Position numbers and translations under genes: made by a program. A stretch of DNA of 12,981 nt, taken from contig JAEZDP010000009.1 in NCBI GenBank assembly GCA_023418055.1, positions 1 through 12,981 of the forward strand, given 5' to 3'. Below, piece by piece: positions 1 through 6,073 of this stretch (position 1 is the first letter of the stretch; every line of letters starts with the position of its first letter). A model generated the notes under the pieces. It was not told the DNA's origin. It did no database searches and saw nothing but the letters and a program-made list of their open reading frames with translations. Source of the stretch: Acidobacteriota bacterium. GTDB taxonomy: Bacteria; Acidobacteriota; Vicinamibacteria; Vicinamibacterales; Vicinamibacteraceae.

Positions 1-648
1 CTGCCGGGCATCGCCGGCGCGCTGGTCACCGACGTGGCCGACGACTCCCCCGCCGCCCGGGCCGGGCTGGCCGACGGCGACATCGTGGTGCGCATCGACG
101 GCCAGGACGTACGCAGCGCCCGCCACCTCACCCGGCTCGTCGACGAGACGCCCGCCGGGCGTACCGTCCCCATCGAATACGTCCGCGGCGGCGTCCGTGC
201 CCAGGCCGACGTCACGCTCCCGGCATCGCCCACGTTCCGCGACACCTTCCGTCGTCGTATGCCTGACACCTTTGCCTATCGCATGCGCGAGCCTCTCGTC
301 CGCGGGCGGATGGGCGGCCGTCTCGGCATCGGCGTCCAGGAACTCACGTCGCAGCTGGCCGCGCACTTCGGTGTGAAGGGCGGCGTGCTGGTCACCGAGG
401 TGACCGACGGCAGCCCGGCCGCTCGTGGAGGCATCAAGGCGGGTGACGTGGTCACCCGTGTGCACGACACCACCGTGACGCGGGTGGGTGACCTCACCCG
501 CGCACTCTCAGCGGTCGAAGCCGGAACGGCCGTCGACGTCGAGGTGACACGCGACAGGGTGCCGCAGACGCTGCAGATCACGCTCGACACACGGCCGACG
601 CGCGCGCCCACGGTGGTGCGCCCGCGAGGCCGCAGGGCCGCCGACTAG
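1..648 (+). CDS. Tandem PDZ-domain protein, C-terminal part (probable HtrA/DegP-type periplasmic protease)
   Basis: The reading frame is open at the left edge and ends at TAG 646-648, giving the last 215 residues of a longer protein. Two PDZ domains are visible. The first is partial, residues about 1-75, with the 'SPAARAGLADGDIVVRIDG' signature. The second spans about 107-195, with a 'GIGVQELT' start and 'GSPAARGGIKAGDVV'. A basic tail follows (RPRGRRAAD). In HtrA/DegP proteases two PDZ domains follow a trypsin-like domain, bind exposed hydrophobic C-termini and control the protease in the periplasm. The arrangement fits that family, but the catalytic His-Asp-Ser domain would lie outside the window, so a protease is inferred rather than seen. 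A PDZ-only protein remains possible. The next gene on this strand starts 14 bases after the stop. Confidence 0.82.
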   Translation: MPGIAGALVTDVADDSPAARAGLADGDIVVRIDGQDVRSARHLTRLVDETPAGRTVPIEYVRGGVRAQADVTLPASPTFRDTFRRRMPDTFAYRMREPLVRGRMGGRLGIGVQELTSQLAAHFGVKGGVLVTEVTDGSPAARGGIKAGDVVTRVHDTTVTRVGDLTRALSAVEAGTAVDVEVTRDRVPQTLQITLDTRPTRAPTVVRPRGRRAAD

Positions 649-652
649 CCTC

Positions 653-658
653 GGGAGG
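653..658 (+). promoter_or_regulatory. Shine-Dalgarno sequence of the small secreted ORF
   Basis: GGGAGG lies 4 bases before the ATG at 663. It is the main reason for taking the small ORF as a real gene, since several starts in this window (DagK-like, nuoG, PVC lipoprotein) have no such match. Confidence 0.5.
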
Positions 659-662
659 TCAC

Positions 663-1019
663 ATGCACGCGCGTCTGTTCACCATGTCGGGCGGCCTGCT
701 CTGTGCCGTGCTCACGGGGACGGCCCTTGCCGCCGTCCCTGACCCCTCTCCCTGGGTCTGGCCCACGCCCGGCGAAGTCGCGGCCGCGACCACCGAGCTG
801 CCACCGCCACCGGCGGCACCTCGCATGCCGCGGGCCACCGCTGGTGTCCGCCTGATGGTCGTCGAGCCGGAAATCCCGCCGCCCTGTACGGCGACAGGGC
901 CCTCGCGGGTGCGACGGGCGTCACCCCGGCGTCAGGCCAGCGTCTCGTCTGCGGGAGTCTCGGGCGGGATGAGCACGGCCAGCTGCGCCGCGACGATCTG
1001 CGCGACGGCCCTCGTGTAG
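663..1019 (+). CDS. Small hypothetical secreted protein, 118 aa, uncertain
   Basis: I do not recognise this protein. The ATG at 663 has a good Shine-Dalgarno sequence, GGGAGG at 653-658, and lies 14 bases after the PDZ gene's stop, so it could be translated from the same mRNA. The first 24 or so residues resemble a signal peptide: a hydrophobic core around GGLLCAVLTGTALA, then a possible cleavage after ALA. The next 50 residues are rich in Pro and Ala, and G/C-ending codons dominate to about position 880. From 932 to the stop the frame is antisense to the end of the GAF-protein gene, and its Arg/Ser-rich sequence there looks non-native. So either the two genes truly overlap tail to tail by 88 bp, or the real 3' end was changed by a frameshift. 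No catalytic motif or known domain is visible. Confidence 0.42.
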   Translation: MHARLFTMSGGLLCAVLTGTALAAVPDPSPWVWPTPGEVAAATTELPPPPAAPRMPRATAGVRLMVVEPEIPPPCTATGPSRVRRASPRRQASVSSAGVSGGMSTASCAATICATALV

Positions 1020-2215
1020 GCCGACGCCTCGAGGTGGTGCCCGATCTCCGCCGCCAGCACGCCCATGCTGCCCTGCGGGCCGGGTATGGGCACGGCGATG
1101 GCCCCGGGCGCCGCGTCGGTGGTCTCGACGACCTGCAGCGTGCTCTCGCGATAGGCGGCCGCCGTGGCGTTGTCGGCATCACGCGGCAGCGTCGGAATCC
1201 GTCGCAGCGCCTCTTCCGGGTACCCGTAGGTCAGCAGGGGCTTCAGCGACTTGCCCGTGCCATCGGCGATCCAGACGATGACGCCGGTGGCGTCGAGCAC
1301 GCGGGCGGCGCGTCCGAGCGCCTCGCGTAACTGCTCGCCATCCTTCACGCGCGCAAGGTCTGTGCACACCCGCGCCGCCGCATCCAGCGACTCTTCCGCG
1401 GCCAGCGCCCGCGTGGCGGTCGCGGGCGGCAGGGCGGCCGTGGCGCCGACCACCGTGGGTGGTCCCGTCGGCTCCGCCATGTCGACGGCCGCGGGCCTCG
1501 TGACCCGCAGGTCGTCGCGCATCGGGACTGTGGCCTCGTGCAGAGGGCTCCGGTCGCGAAGATGCAGGCCCTCCGCCTCGTCGGCGTCGCTGGAGACTTC
1601 AGGGTCGGGTGTCCGTGGCCCTCGGCCCGTCGGCAGCAGCGCCAGGGCGATGAGCAGCGCCCCAGCGGCCGTTCCTCCCGCGATGAGCAGCTGTTGACGC
1701 CGGTTGCCCGCCACCGCCGCCTCGTGCGGTGAGGCCAGCGCGCGGTGCGCGTCGTTCACGCCGCCGACGATGAGACTGCTGGTCTTGATGGCGTCCTCGT
1801 ACACGACGTCGGCGGCCATCAGGCGGTTGTCCGAGTCGATGAAGCTGCGCACCTTCCGGTCGAGGCCGTCGTACACCTTCAGCGCGCGGTCGGCCGCGTC
1901 GAGGCCCGCCACCGGCTCCGGCGACAGTTCGGCCGTGGCTCGCAGGTTCTCGAGCGCACGCGTCATGTCAGCGATGGCTTCCGCAAACTGCGTCCGCCAG
2001 AAGTCGATGCCCTGCCCCGGGGCCAGGTAGGCCTGTTGTGCGGTCCTGGCCGCAGTCACGCTGCGAGCCACCTCGTCGCGGAACTCGTCGAGCTGCTGCA
2101 CTTCGGCCCGTGAATCCAAGGCGTCGAGTTCGAGCCGGTAGCACTGCCACGCTGCGACCCCCACGCCTGCGAACAGGACCAACACGAGCAGCAGCCGGAC
2201 GCCTTTTCGTGTCAC
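932..2215 (-). CDS. Two-TM membrane sensor protein with cytoplasmic GAF domain
   Basis: The 427-residue protein starts at GTG (2215-2213), set by GGAGGA five bases upstream. A short basic N-terminus leads into TM1 (about 6-24). A mostly helical extracytoplasmic region follows (about 25-170), with heptad-like Leu/Ala spacing and the pattern of CHASE3 or four-helix-bundle sensor domains. TM2 is about 176-195. A polar, acidic, Pro-rich linker (198-270) leads to a GAF-like domain (about 285-415), recognised from the 'VLDATGVIVWIADGTG' strand and the 'GAIAVPIPGPQGSMGVL' strand pair. GAF domains bind small ligands or dimerise. No histidine kinase, GGDEF, EAL, phosphatase or methyl-accepting domain follows: the protein stops right after the GAF. 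It may therefore signal through a partner or be a cut-down descendant of a sensor kinase. It diverges from the lipid kinase gene, and its 3' end overlaps the small ORF by 88 bp. Confidence 0.85.
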   Translation of the reverse strand: MTRKGVRLLLVLVLFAGVGVAAWQCYRLELDALDSRAEVQQLDEFRDEVARSVTAARTAQQAYLAPGQGIDFWRTQFAEAIADMTRALENLRATAELSPEPVAGLDAADRALKVYDGLDRKVRSFIDSDNRLMAADVVYEDAIKTSSLIVGGVNDAHRALASPHEAAVAGNRRQQLLIAGGTAAGALLIALALLPTGRGPRTPDPEVSSDADEAEGLHLRDRSPLHEATVPMRDDLRVTRPAAVDMAEPTGPPTVVGATAALPPATATRALAAEESLDAAARVCTDLARVKDGEQLREALGRAARVLDATGVIVWIADGTGKSLKPLLTYGYPEEALRRIPTLPRDADNATAAAYRESTLQVVETTDAAPGAIAVPIPGPQGSMGVLAAEIGHHLEASAYTRAVAQIVAAQLAVLIPPETPADETLA

Positions 2216-2220
2216 GCAGG

Positions 2221-2226
2221 TCCTCC
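2221..2226 (-). promoter_or_regulatory. Shine-Dalgarno sequence that sets the GTG start of the GAF sensor gene
   Basis: On the minus strand this reads GGAGGA, five bases before the GTG at 2215. It supports a GTG start at the basic residues just before TM1. Confidence 0.65.
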
Positions 2227-2252
2227 AACTCGGTGCAGGGCCATCGAATCGG

Positions 2253-2262
2253 TACTATAGCA
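2253..2262. promoter_or_regulatory. Candidate divergent promoter with overlapping -10 elements
   Basis: On the minus strand TGC-TATAGT (2262 down to 2254) matches an extended -10, with five of six bases of TATAAT. It would give the GAF sensor gene a leader of about 30 bases holding its GGAGGA. On the plus strand the same bases contain TACTAT (2253-2258), four of six, placed 16 bases before the ATG of the lipid kinase gene. The -35 regions are poor on both sides. The whole gap between the two start codons is 59 bp, so both genes must be controlled from here unless a promoter lies inside a coding region. This is read from the sequence only. Confidence 0.4.
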
Positions 2263-2274
2263 CCGCGCTTACGC

Positions 2275-3216
2275 ATGGCTGGGGCCGTCGATCTCATCGT
2301 GAATCCTGCGTCCGGGCCGCCGGCGGCGGCGCTGCCGCGCACGGCGCGGGTGGACTGGGCCACGCGCCGGCTGCAGGCGCTCGGCGCGCAGCGCGTGCGC
2401 GCGACGGAGACCCGCGGGCAGGGTGACGCGGCCGCCGCGGCCGCGCGAGCCGTCGCCGAACAGGTACCCACCGTCATCGTCTGGGGTGGCGACGGGACGA
2501 TGAACGAGGTGGCAGGTCAGCTCATCGGCAGTACCTCGACCCTCGGCGTGGTCCCGGGCGGCTCCGGCAACGGGCTCGCCCGCGCGCTGGCCCTGCCGCT
2601 GCGGATGGAGCACGCCCTCGAGGTCGCCTTGTGCGGGACGCCCACCGTGATCGACGTGGGCTACGTCGGCGCCGCCCCCTTCTTCAACATCGCGGGTGTG
2701 GGCCTCGACGCGTCGGTCGCGCGCCGGTTCAACCTGACCGGGGGGGCCAGACGCGGGATGGTCACCTATCTCCGGGCGTGCGCGGCCGAACTGCCGGTGC
2801 AGGGCGGCTCGCCCTTTCACGTGTCACTCGACGGGATGGACTGGTACGACGGGCTCGCCCACTTCGTCGTCGTCGCCAACGGACAGCAGTACGGCCACGG
2901 GGCACGCATCGCGCCCGACGCGAGACTCGACGACGGGTGGTTCGACGTGGTGGTGGTGCCGGACGTGACCCTGTGGCGCATTGCGCGCCACGGGTGGCGC
3001 CTGTTTGCGGGGTCGATCACGAAGGTGCCAGGGGTACGTGTAGGCCGCGCCCGGCAGGTCGCGGTGAGAGTGGAGGGCACGCACCTGCTGCATCTCGATG
3101 GCGAGACGCAGCAGGTGTCCGGTGCGCTGGACATCGAGCTTCGGGAGCGCGCCCTGCGTGTGCGTGTGCCGCCTATCGCGGCTGCCGCTGCTGCACGCCC
3201 ACACCCTCAGGCTTGA
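2275..3216 (+). CDS. Diacylglycerol/sphingosine-kinase-family lipid kinase
   Basis: The 313-residue soluble protein belongs to the DAGK catalytic-domain family (DgkB, YegS, BmrU, sphingosine kinase), which moves a phosphate from ATP to the hydroxyl of a diacylglycerol-like or related lipid at the inner face of the membrane. The domain starts at once with the N-P-x-S-G signature (residues 10-14), which supports the ATG at 2275. W-GGDGT-MNE at 70-78 is the nucleotide-binding loop and VPGGSGNGLA (93-102) the second glycine-rich loop. Its SGN-G form resembles sphingosine-kinase-like members more than the usual bacterial GTxNDxAR. FFNIAGVGLDA and DGE (275-277) belong to the second beta-rich domain. 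The substrate cannot be told from sequence. No Shine-Dalgarno match lies before the start. The open frame continues upstream to 2038, but that part is antisense to the GAF gene. The last 44 bp overlap the lectin-like gene tail to tail. Confidence 0.9.
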   Translation: MAGAVDLIVNPASGPPAAALPRTARVDWATRRLQALGAQRVRATETRGQGDAAAAAARAVAEQVPTVIVWGGDGTMNEVAGQLIGSTSTLGVVPGGSGNGLARALALPLRMEHALEVALCGTPTVIDVGYVGAAPFFNIAGVGLDASVARRFNLTGGARRGMVTYLRACAAELPVQGGSPFHVSLDGMDWYDGLAHFVVVANGQQYGHGARIAPDARLDDGWFDVVVVPDVTLWRIARHGWRLFAGSITKVPGVRVGRARQVAVRVEGTHLLHLDGETQQVSGALDIELRERALRVRVPPIAAAAAARPHPQA

Positions 3217-4054
3217 TCGTGACCGCGAGCGCCCCGACGTTGTCGTTGCGGTCGTCGTCGTTGATGGCGAGGAAGAGTTCGCCGCCGACGGGCATGGGGA
3301 TGGCCGCGGTCTGGTTGCCGATGCCGAACGGCTTGCCGTTGGGGCCGATGCGGCCGATGAGCGCGCCGGCGAGGACGTCGGGCAGTGGCGCTCCTGCAGC
3401 GCGGCGCCCGGTGGTCGACCCTGCCGCCGTCGCACGGTCGTTGGCATCGCCACTCAGCTGGACTTCGCCTTGCGTGCCGAACGTGACGCGCTGGCCCTGC
3501 GTGACATAGACCCCTGTCGCCACCCACCCCTGGTTGGCAGCCACCTTCACACCCTGGGCATCAGCCGGCAGCGACGGGCCGGCCGCCTGCGGGTAGCGTC
3601 CGACGTACACACGGCCGACCTCGGCCACCGGGACACGCCGTTCCTCGCCCCCGCTGGTCCGGAAGATGAACAGCCGCTGCTCGTTCGGTTTGTCCGAGCC
3701 CTTGCCCCCCGAGATGTCGACCAGGCGGCCGGGCACGAGCGTGCTGTTGCGCAGCACGAGCAGGTGCTCGTCCCCGCGGGCCTTGCTCAGCTCGGTTTCG
3801 GGCAAGCCGCTGGCACCGCCCACGAAATCGATGACGGCGACCTCGCCAATCGGGAGTTTGCGCTGGTCGTTGAGCGAGACGCGCACGAACAAGGTGCCGC
3901 TGTTGAGGTCTTCGAGCTGCCCGGCGACCTTCTCGCCGGAGCGAAGCATGACGGTGACGTCGTCCTGGGCAGTGGCCGGTGCAGCGACAAGCAGCCCGGC
4001 GAACGCCAGGGCGGCCGCCCGCTGTAGGGAAATCGTACGGATGAGGCTCTTCAT
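3173..4054 (-). CDS. Secreted protein with two small beta modules and a C-terminal LecA (PA-IL)-like domain
   Basis: This 293-residue protein starts at ATG 4054 behind GGAGGA at 4068-4063, eight bases away. A signal peptide covers about 1-29 (AFAGLLVAAPATA, cleavage before QDD), so it is exported. Residues 32-78 and 97-152 look like two copies of one beta-rich module: each begins with a VMLRSG or LVLRNS strand, continues with G(Q/R)L(E/V)D, and ends in K/R-x-(L/V)-P-(I/V)-x-EV and a hydrophobic strand. Residues 168-282 resemble the galactose-binding lectin LecA of Pseudomonas: V-A-ANQGW-x-x-TGV at the start, ALIGRIG-x-NGKPF in the middle, and a strand with ND-DDRNDN-x-G that matches the calcium/sugar loop region. 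Related domains occur in secreted acidobacterial and planctomycete proteins, where sugar binding is often untested. It may bind glycans or act in the envelope; I infer no enzyme activity. Whether it shares a transcript with nuoG is unclear. Confidence 0.8.
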   Translation of the reverse strand: MKSLIRTISLQRAAALAFAGLLVAAPATAQDDVTVMLRSGEKVAGQLEDLNSGTLFVRVSLNDQRKLPIGEVAVIDFVGGASGLPETELSKARGDEHLLVLRNSTLVPGRLVDISGGKGSDKPNEQRLFIFRTSGGEERRVPVAEVGRVYVGRYPQAAGPSLPADAQGVKVAANQGWVATGVYVTQGQRVTFGTQGEVQLSGDANDRATAAGSTTGRRAAGAPLPDVLAGALIGRIGPNGKPFGIGNQTAAIPMPVGGELFLAINDDDRNDNVGALAVTIKPEGVGVQQRQPR

Positions 4055-4062
4055 GGTGCGTC

Positions 4063-4068
4063 TCCTCC
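4063..4068 (-). promoter_or_regulatory. Shine-Dalgarno sequence of the lectin-like gene
   Basis: GGAGGA on the minus strand, eight bases before ATG 4054. It is among the strongest ribosome binding sites in the window and fixes the start directly before the signal peptide. Confidence 0.65.
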
Positions 4069-4092
4069 AGATGTCGGTTCTACGAAATCACA

Positions 4093-4111
4093 CGGACGCG
4101 CAGTGCGTCCG
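4093..4111. repeat. Inverted repeat (7-bp stem) between nuoG and the lectin-like gene
   Basis: CGGACGC at 4093-4099 pairs perfectly with GCGTCCG at 4105-4111 around a five-base loop. It lies in the 139-bp gap. On the minus strand no run of T follows, so a classic intrinsic terminator is not supported. It may be a weak terminator, an attenuating leader hairpin or a protein-binding site. Confidence 0.35.
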
Positions 4112-4171
4112 GCAGTTGTCGTAGCTCGACCTTGCAGGTTCCGTACCGTCGGATTGGGTGGGCGGCGGGTG

Positions 4172-4187
4172 GGGTCAGACCTGACCC
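4172..4187. repeat. Palindrome GGGTCAGACCTGACCC just after the nuoG stop
   Basis: GGGTCAG (4172-4178) and CTGACCC (4181-4187) are perfect complements separated by two bases. The element begins six bases downstream of the nuoG TAA on the minus strand. The position suits a transcript-end hairpin, yet the sequence also resembles the GGGTCAGACC-type intergenic palindromes that recur in many bacterial genomes near REP-associated transposases. No T-run follows. Only one copy is present in this window. Confidence 0.45.
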
Positions 4188-4193
4188 AACGCG

Positions 4194-5987
4194 TTACGGC
4201 TCGACCTTGCGTAGCGGGATGACGTCGCCTGCCGGCCGCCGCTTGAGCATGTCCACGAACTTGACCGGCGGCAGGTCCTGGAACAGGGTGTCCCACTTCA
4301 CGCGTTCGGAGGGGTTGCTCGCCTGCAGCCAGTGGCTGGCCGCCACGGGCTCACGGAACTGCGCGTCGGCGATGCCCGCCAGGCCAGGTTCGCCGGCCAG
4401 CGTCGCGGCGATGTCGGCGCGCACCTCCTGCGCCGACCCGTAGGTCAGGGCGGCGCCGGCGGCCGCAGCCACTCGCAGCACCAGCAGCGTGTCGTCGAGC
4501 GCCTCGCCCGGCGCGGGAATGGCACGCGACGTGAACTGCAGGCGGCCCTGCATGTTCGTGTACGACGCGTCCTTCTCCATGGCGCTGGAACCGGGCAGCA
4601 CGATGTCGGCCGCCTGCGCGAGCGCCGTCAGCAACACGCCCTGCACGATCAGCGTCTGGATGCGTCCGGCGGCCCTGGCCTCGATGAGCCACGACAGATC
4701 GCCCAGCGACCCGTCCGGGCCCGGATCGAACACGTAGACCACCGAGACCTCGCCTGCGTCGACGGCGGCGCGCAGGGCACCCGTGTCGGCGGCGGCCCCG
4801 GGAGCGGCGTCGGTCAGGCCCAGCAGTCGCGCACCGGCCACGTTCGGCGCGTTCACCGGGGGAATCGGGAATTTCGTGGCGGGGTGCTGCGGCTTCTCGC
4901 TCGTCGTCCATGCCACGGTGAACGCCGCCCGTGCCGCGTCGCCCAGCAGTTCCTGTCCCAATCGCGCGAAGACGAACAGCTCCTCGTGGCTTGCGTGCGC
5001 CGACAGCAGGAACCGCACGCGGCTCCCGTCCGTCTTCAGCGCACCGCCCACGGCCTCGAGCGCCAGCGGCCACGTCGTGTCCACGGCCACGCCATCGTCG
5101 CCCTTCACGAGCGGACGTGTCAGGCGCGACGTGCCCTCGACCCAGTGGTAGTCGAAGCGCCCGATGTCGCACATCCAGTACTGGTTCACCTCGGGGTTGA
5201 AGCGCGGCGTGATACGCGCCAGCCGCGCGCCGTGCGCCCATTCGGGCTTGGCCTTCAGCCAGGCCGTGGTGTTGCAGCCCTTCTCGCACAACGTGCAGAT
5301 GGTGTCGACCGCGCTCGGGTTGTCCCAGGGCCGCGACTTGAACCGGTAGTCACGGGTGGTGATGGCCCCGACGGGACAGACGTCCATCAGGTTGCCCGAC
5401 AGCAGCGAGTGCACGCCCTGCTCCTCGAACGTCGCAATCTCGCTCGAGTTGCCACGCGTGACGATGCCGATCTGGGCATCGCCGTCGATCTCCTTCATGA
5501 ACCGCACGCAGCGGGTGCACATGATGCACCGGTTGCGGTTGAGCATCAGCGTCGGGCCGAAGTCCACGTCCGCCTTCACGCCCGACCCGTCGAACGTCCG
5601 CCGCTCGAACTCCATCCGGCTGTTGTCGGGCCCGAAGGTGTACGAGAAGTCCTGCAGGGGGCACTCGCCGCCCTTGTCGCACACGGGGCAGTCGAGCGGG
5701 TGATTCAGCAGGAGGAACTCGAACACCCCGGCCCGCGCCTGCACCACGTCGGGCGCCTGCGTGTGCACGACCATGCCGTCGGTGGCCGTGATCGAGCACG
5801 ACACCTGCAGCTTCGGCATCTTCTCGATCTTGACCAGGCAGACGCGGCAGTTGCCGTCCATGCCCAGCCCGGGGTGGTAGCAGTAGTACGGCACGTCGAT
5901 GCCGTGCTGGATGGCGGCCTGCAGCACCGTCGTCCCCTTCGGAACCGTGAGGTCGCGGCCGTCAATCGTGAGCGTGACTGTGTCCAT
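4194..5987 (-). CDS. nuoG: NADH-quinone oxidoreductase subunit G-like iron-sulfur protein (short form)
   Basis: This 597-residue protein matches the electron-carrying subunit of complex I that passes electrons from the NADH site to quinone. An N-terminal 2Fe-2S ferredoxin fold holds Cys36, 47, 50 and 64 (C-x10-C-x2-C-x13-C, cluster N1b). His96 with Cys100, 103 and 109 form the H-x3-C-x2-C-x5-C site of N5. Cys154, 157, 160 and 204 form the N4 site, and Cys231, 234, 238 and 273 form an N7-type site. The rest (about 280-597) is a reduced molybdopterin-oxidoreductase-like domain with 'DIVLPGSSAMEKDASYTN'. E. coli and Thermus homologues are about 900 and 780 residues, so the C-terminal domain is shortened. 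ATG 5987 is chosen because the ferredoxin fold starts immediately; the frame's upstream extension runs into the peptidase gene. No other nuo gene adjoins it. No clear Shine-Dalgarno precedes the start. Confidence 0.9.
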   Translation of the reverse strand: MDTVTLTIDGRDLTVPKGTTVLQAAIQHGIDVPYYCYHPGLGMDGNCRVCLVKIEKMPKLQVSCSITATDGMVVHTQAPDVVQARAGVFEFLLLNHPLDCPVCDKGGECPLQDFSYTFGPDNSRMEFERRTFDGSGVKADVDFGPTLMLNRNRCIMCTRCVRFMKEIDGDAQIGIVTRGNSSEIATFEEQGVHSLLSGNLMDVCPVGAITTRDYRFKSRPWDNPSAVDTICTLCEKGCNTTAWLKAKPEWAHGARLARITPRFNPEVNQYWMCDIGRFDYHWVEGTSRLTRPLVKGDDGVAVDTTWPLALEAVGGALKTDGSRVRFLLSAHASHEELFVFARLGQELLGDAARAAFTVAWTTSEKPQHPATKFPIPPVNAPNVAGARLLGLTDAAPGAAADTGALRAAVDAGEVSVVYVFDPGPDGSLGDLSWLIEARAAGRIQTLIVQGVLLTALAQAADIVLPGSSAMEKDASYTNMQGRLQFTSRAIPAPGEALDDTLLVLRVAAAAGAALTYGSAQEVRADIAATLAGEPGLAGIADAQFREPVAASHWLQASNPSERVKWDTLFQDLPPVKFVDMLKRRPAGDVIPLRKVEP

Positions 5988-6021
5988 GATGAGGTGCGTG
6001 GGAATCCATCCCAACCTGCGG

Positions 6022-6030
6022 ATGATAGCA
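6022..6030 (-). promoter_or_regulatory. Candidate extended -10 promoter for nuoG
   Basis: The minus strand reads TGC-TATCAT (6030 down to 6022): TATCAT matches five of six bases of TATAAT, with an upstream TG at the extended -10 position. It would start a leader of roughly 28 bases before ATG 5987. The -35 region (CCATTC with a 17-bp spacer) is weak. A five-bp hairpin (TGGGA 5999-6003 with TCCCA 6009-6013) lies in that leader. This motif resembles the TGC-TATAGT before the GAF gene. Confidence 0.4.
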
Positions 6031-6073
6031 GACGCGTCGGCCCGGAATGGCGCCGAACCGGCCCTCCCGCAGG

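Noticed and set aside
2038..2274. Upstream extension of the lipid kinase frame
   Set aside because: These 79 codons are antisense to the GAF gene's N-terminus and its ribosome site, and the kinase domain begins directly after ATG 2275.
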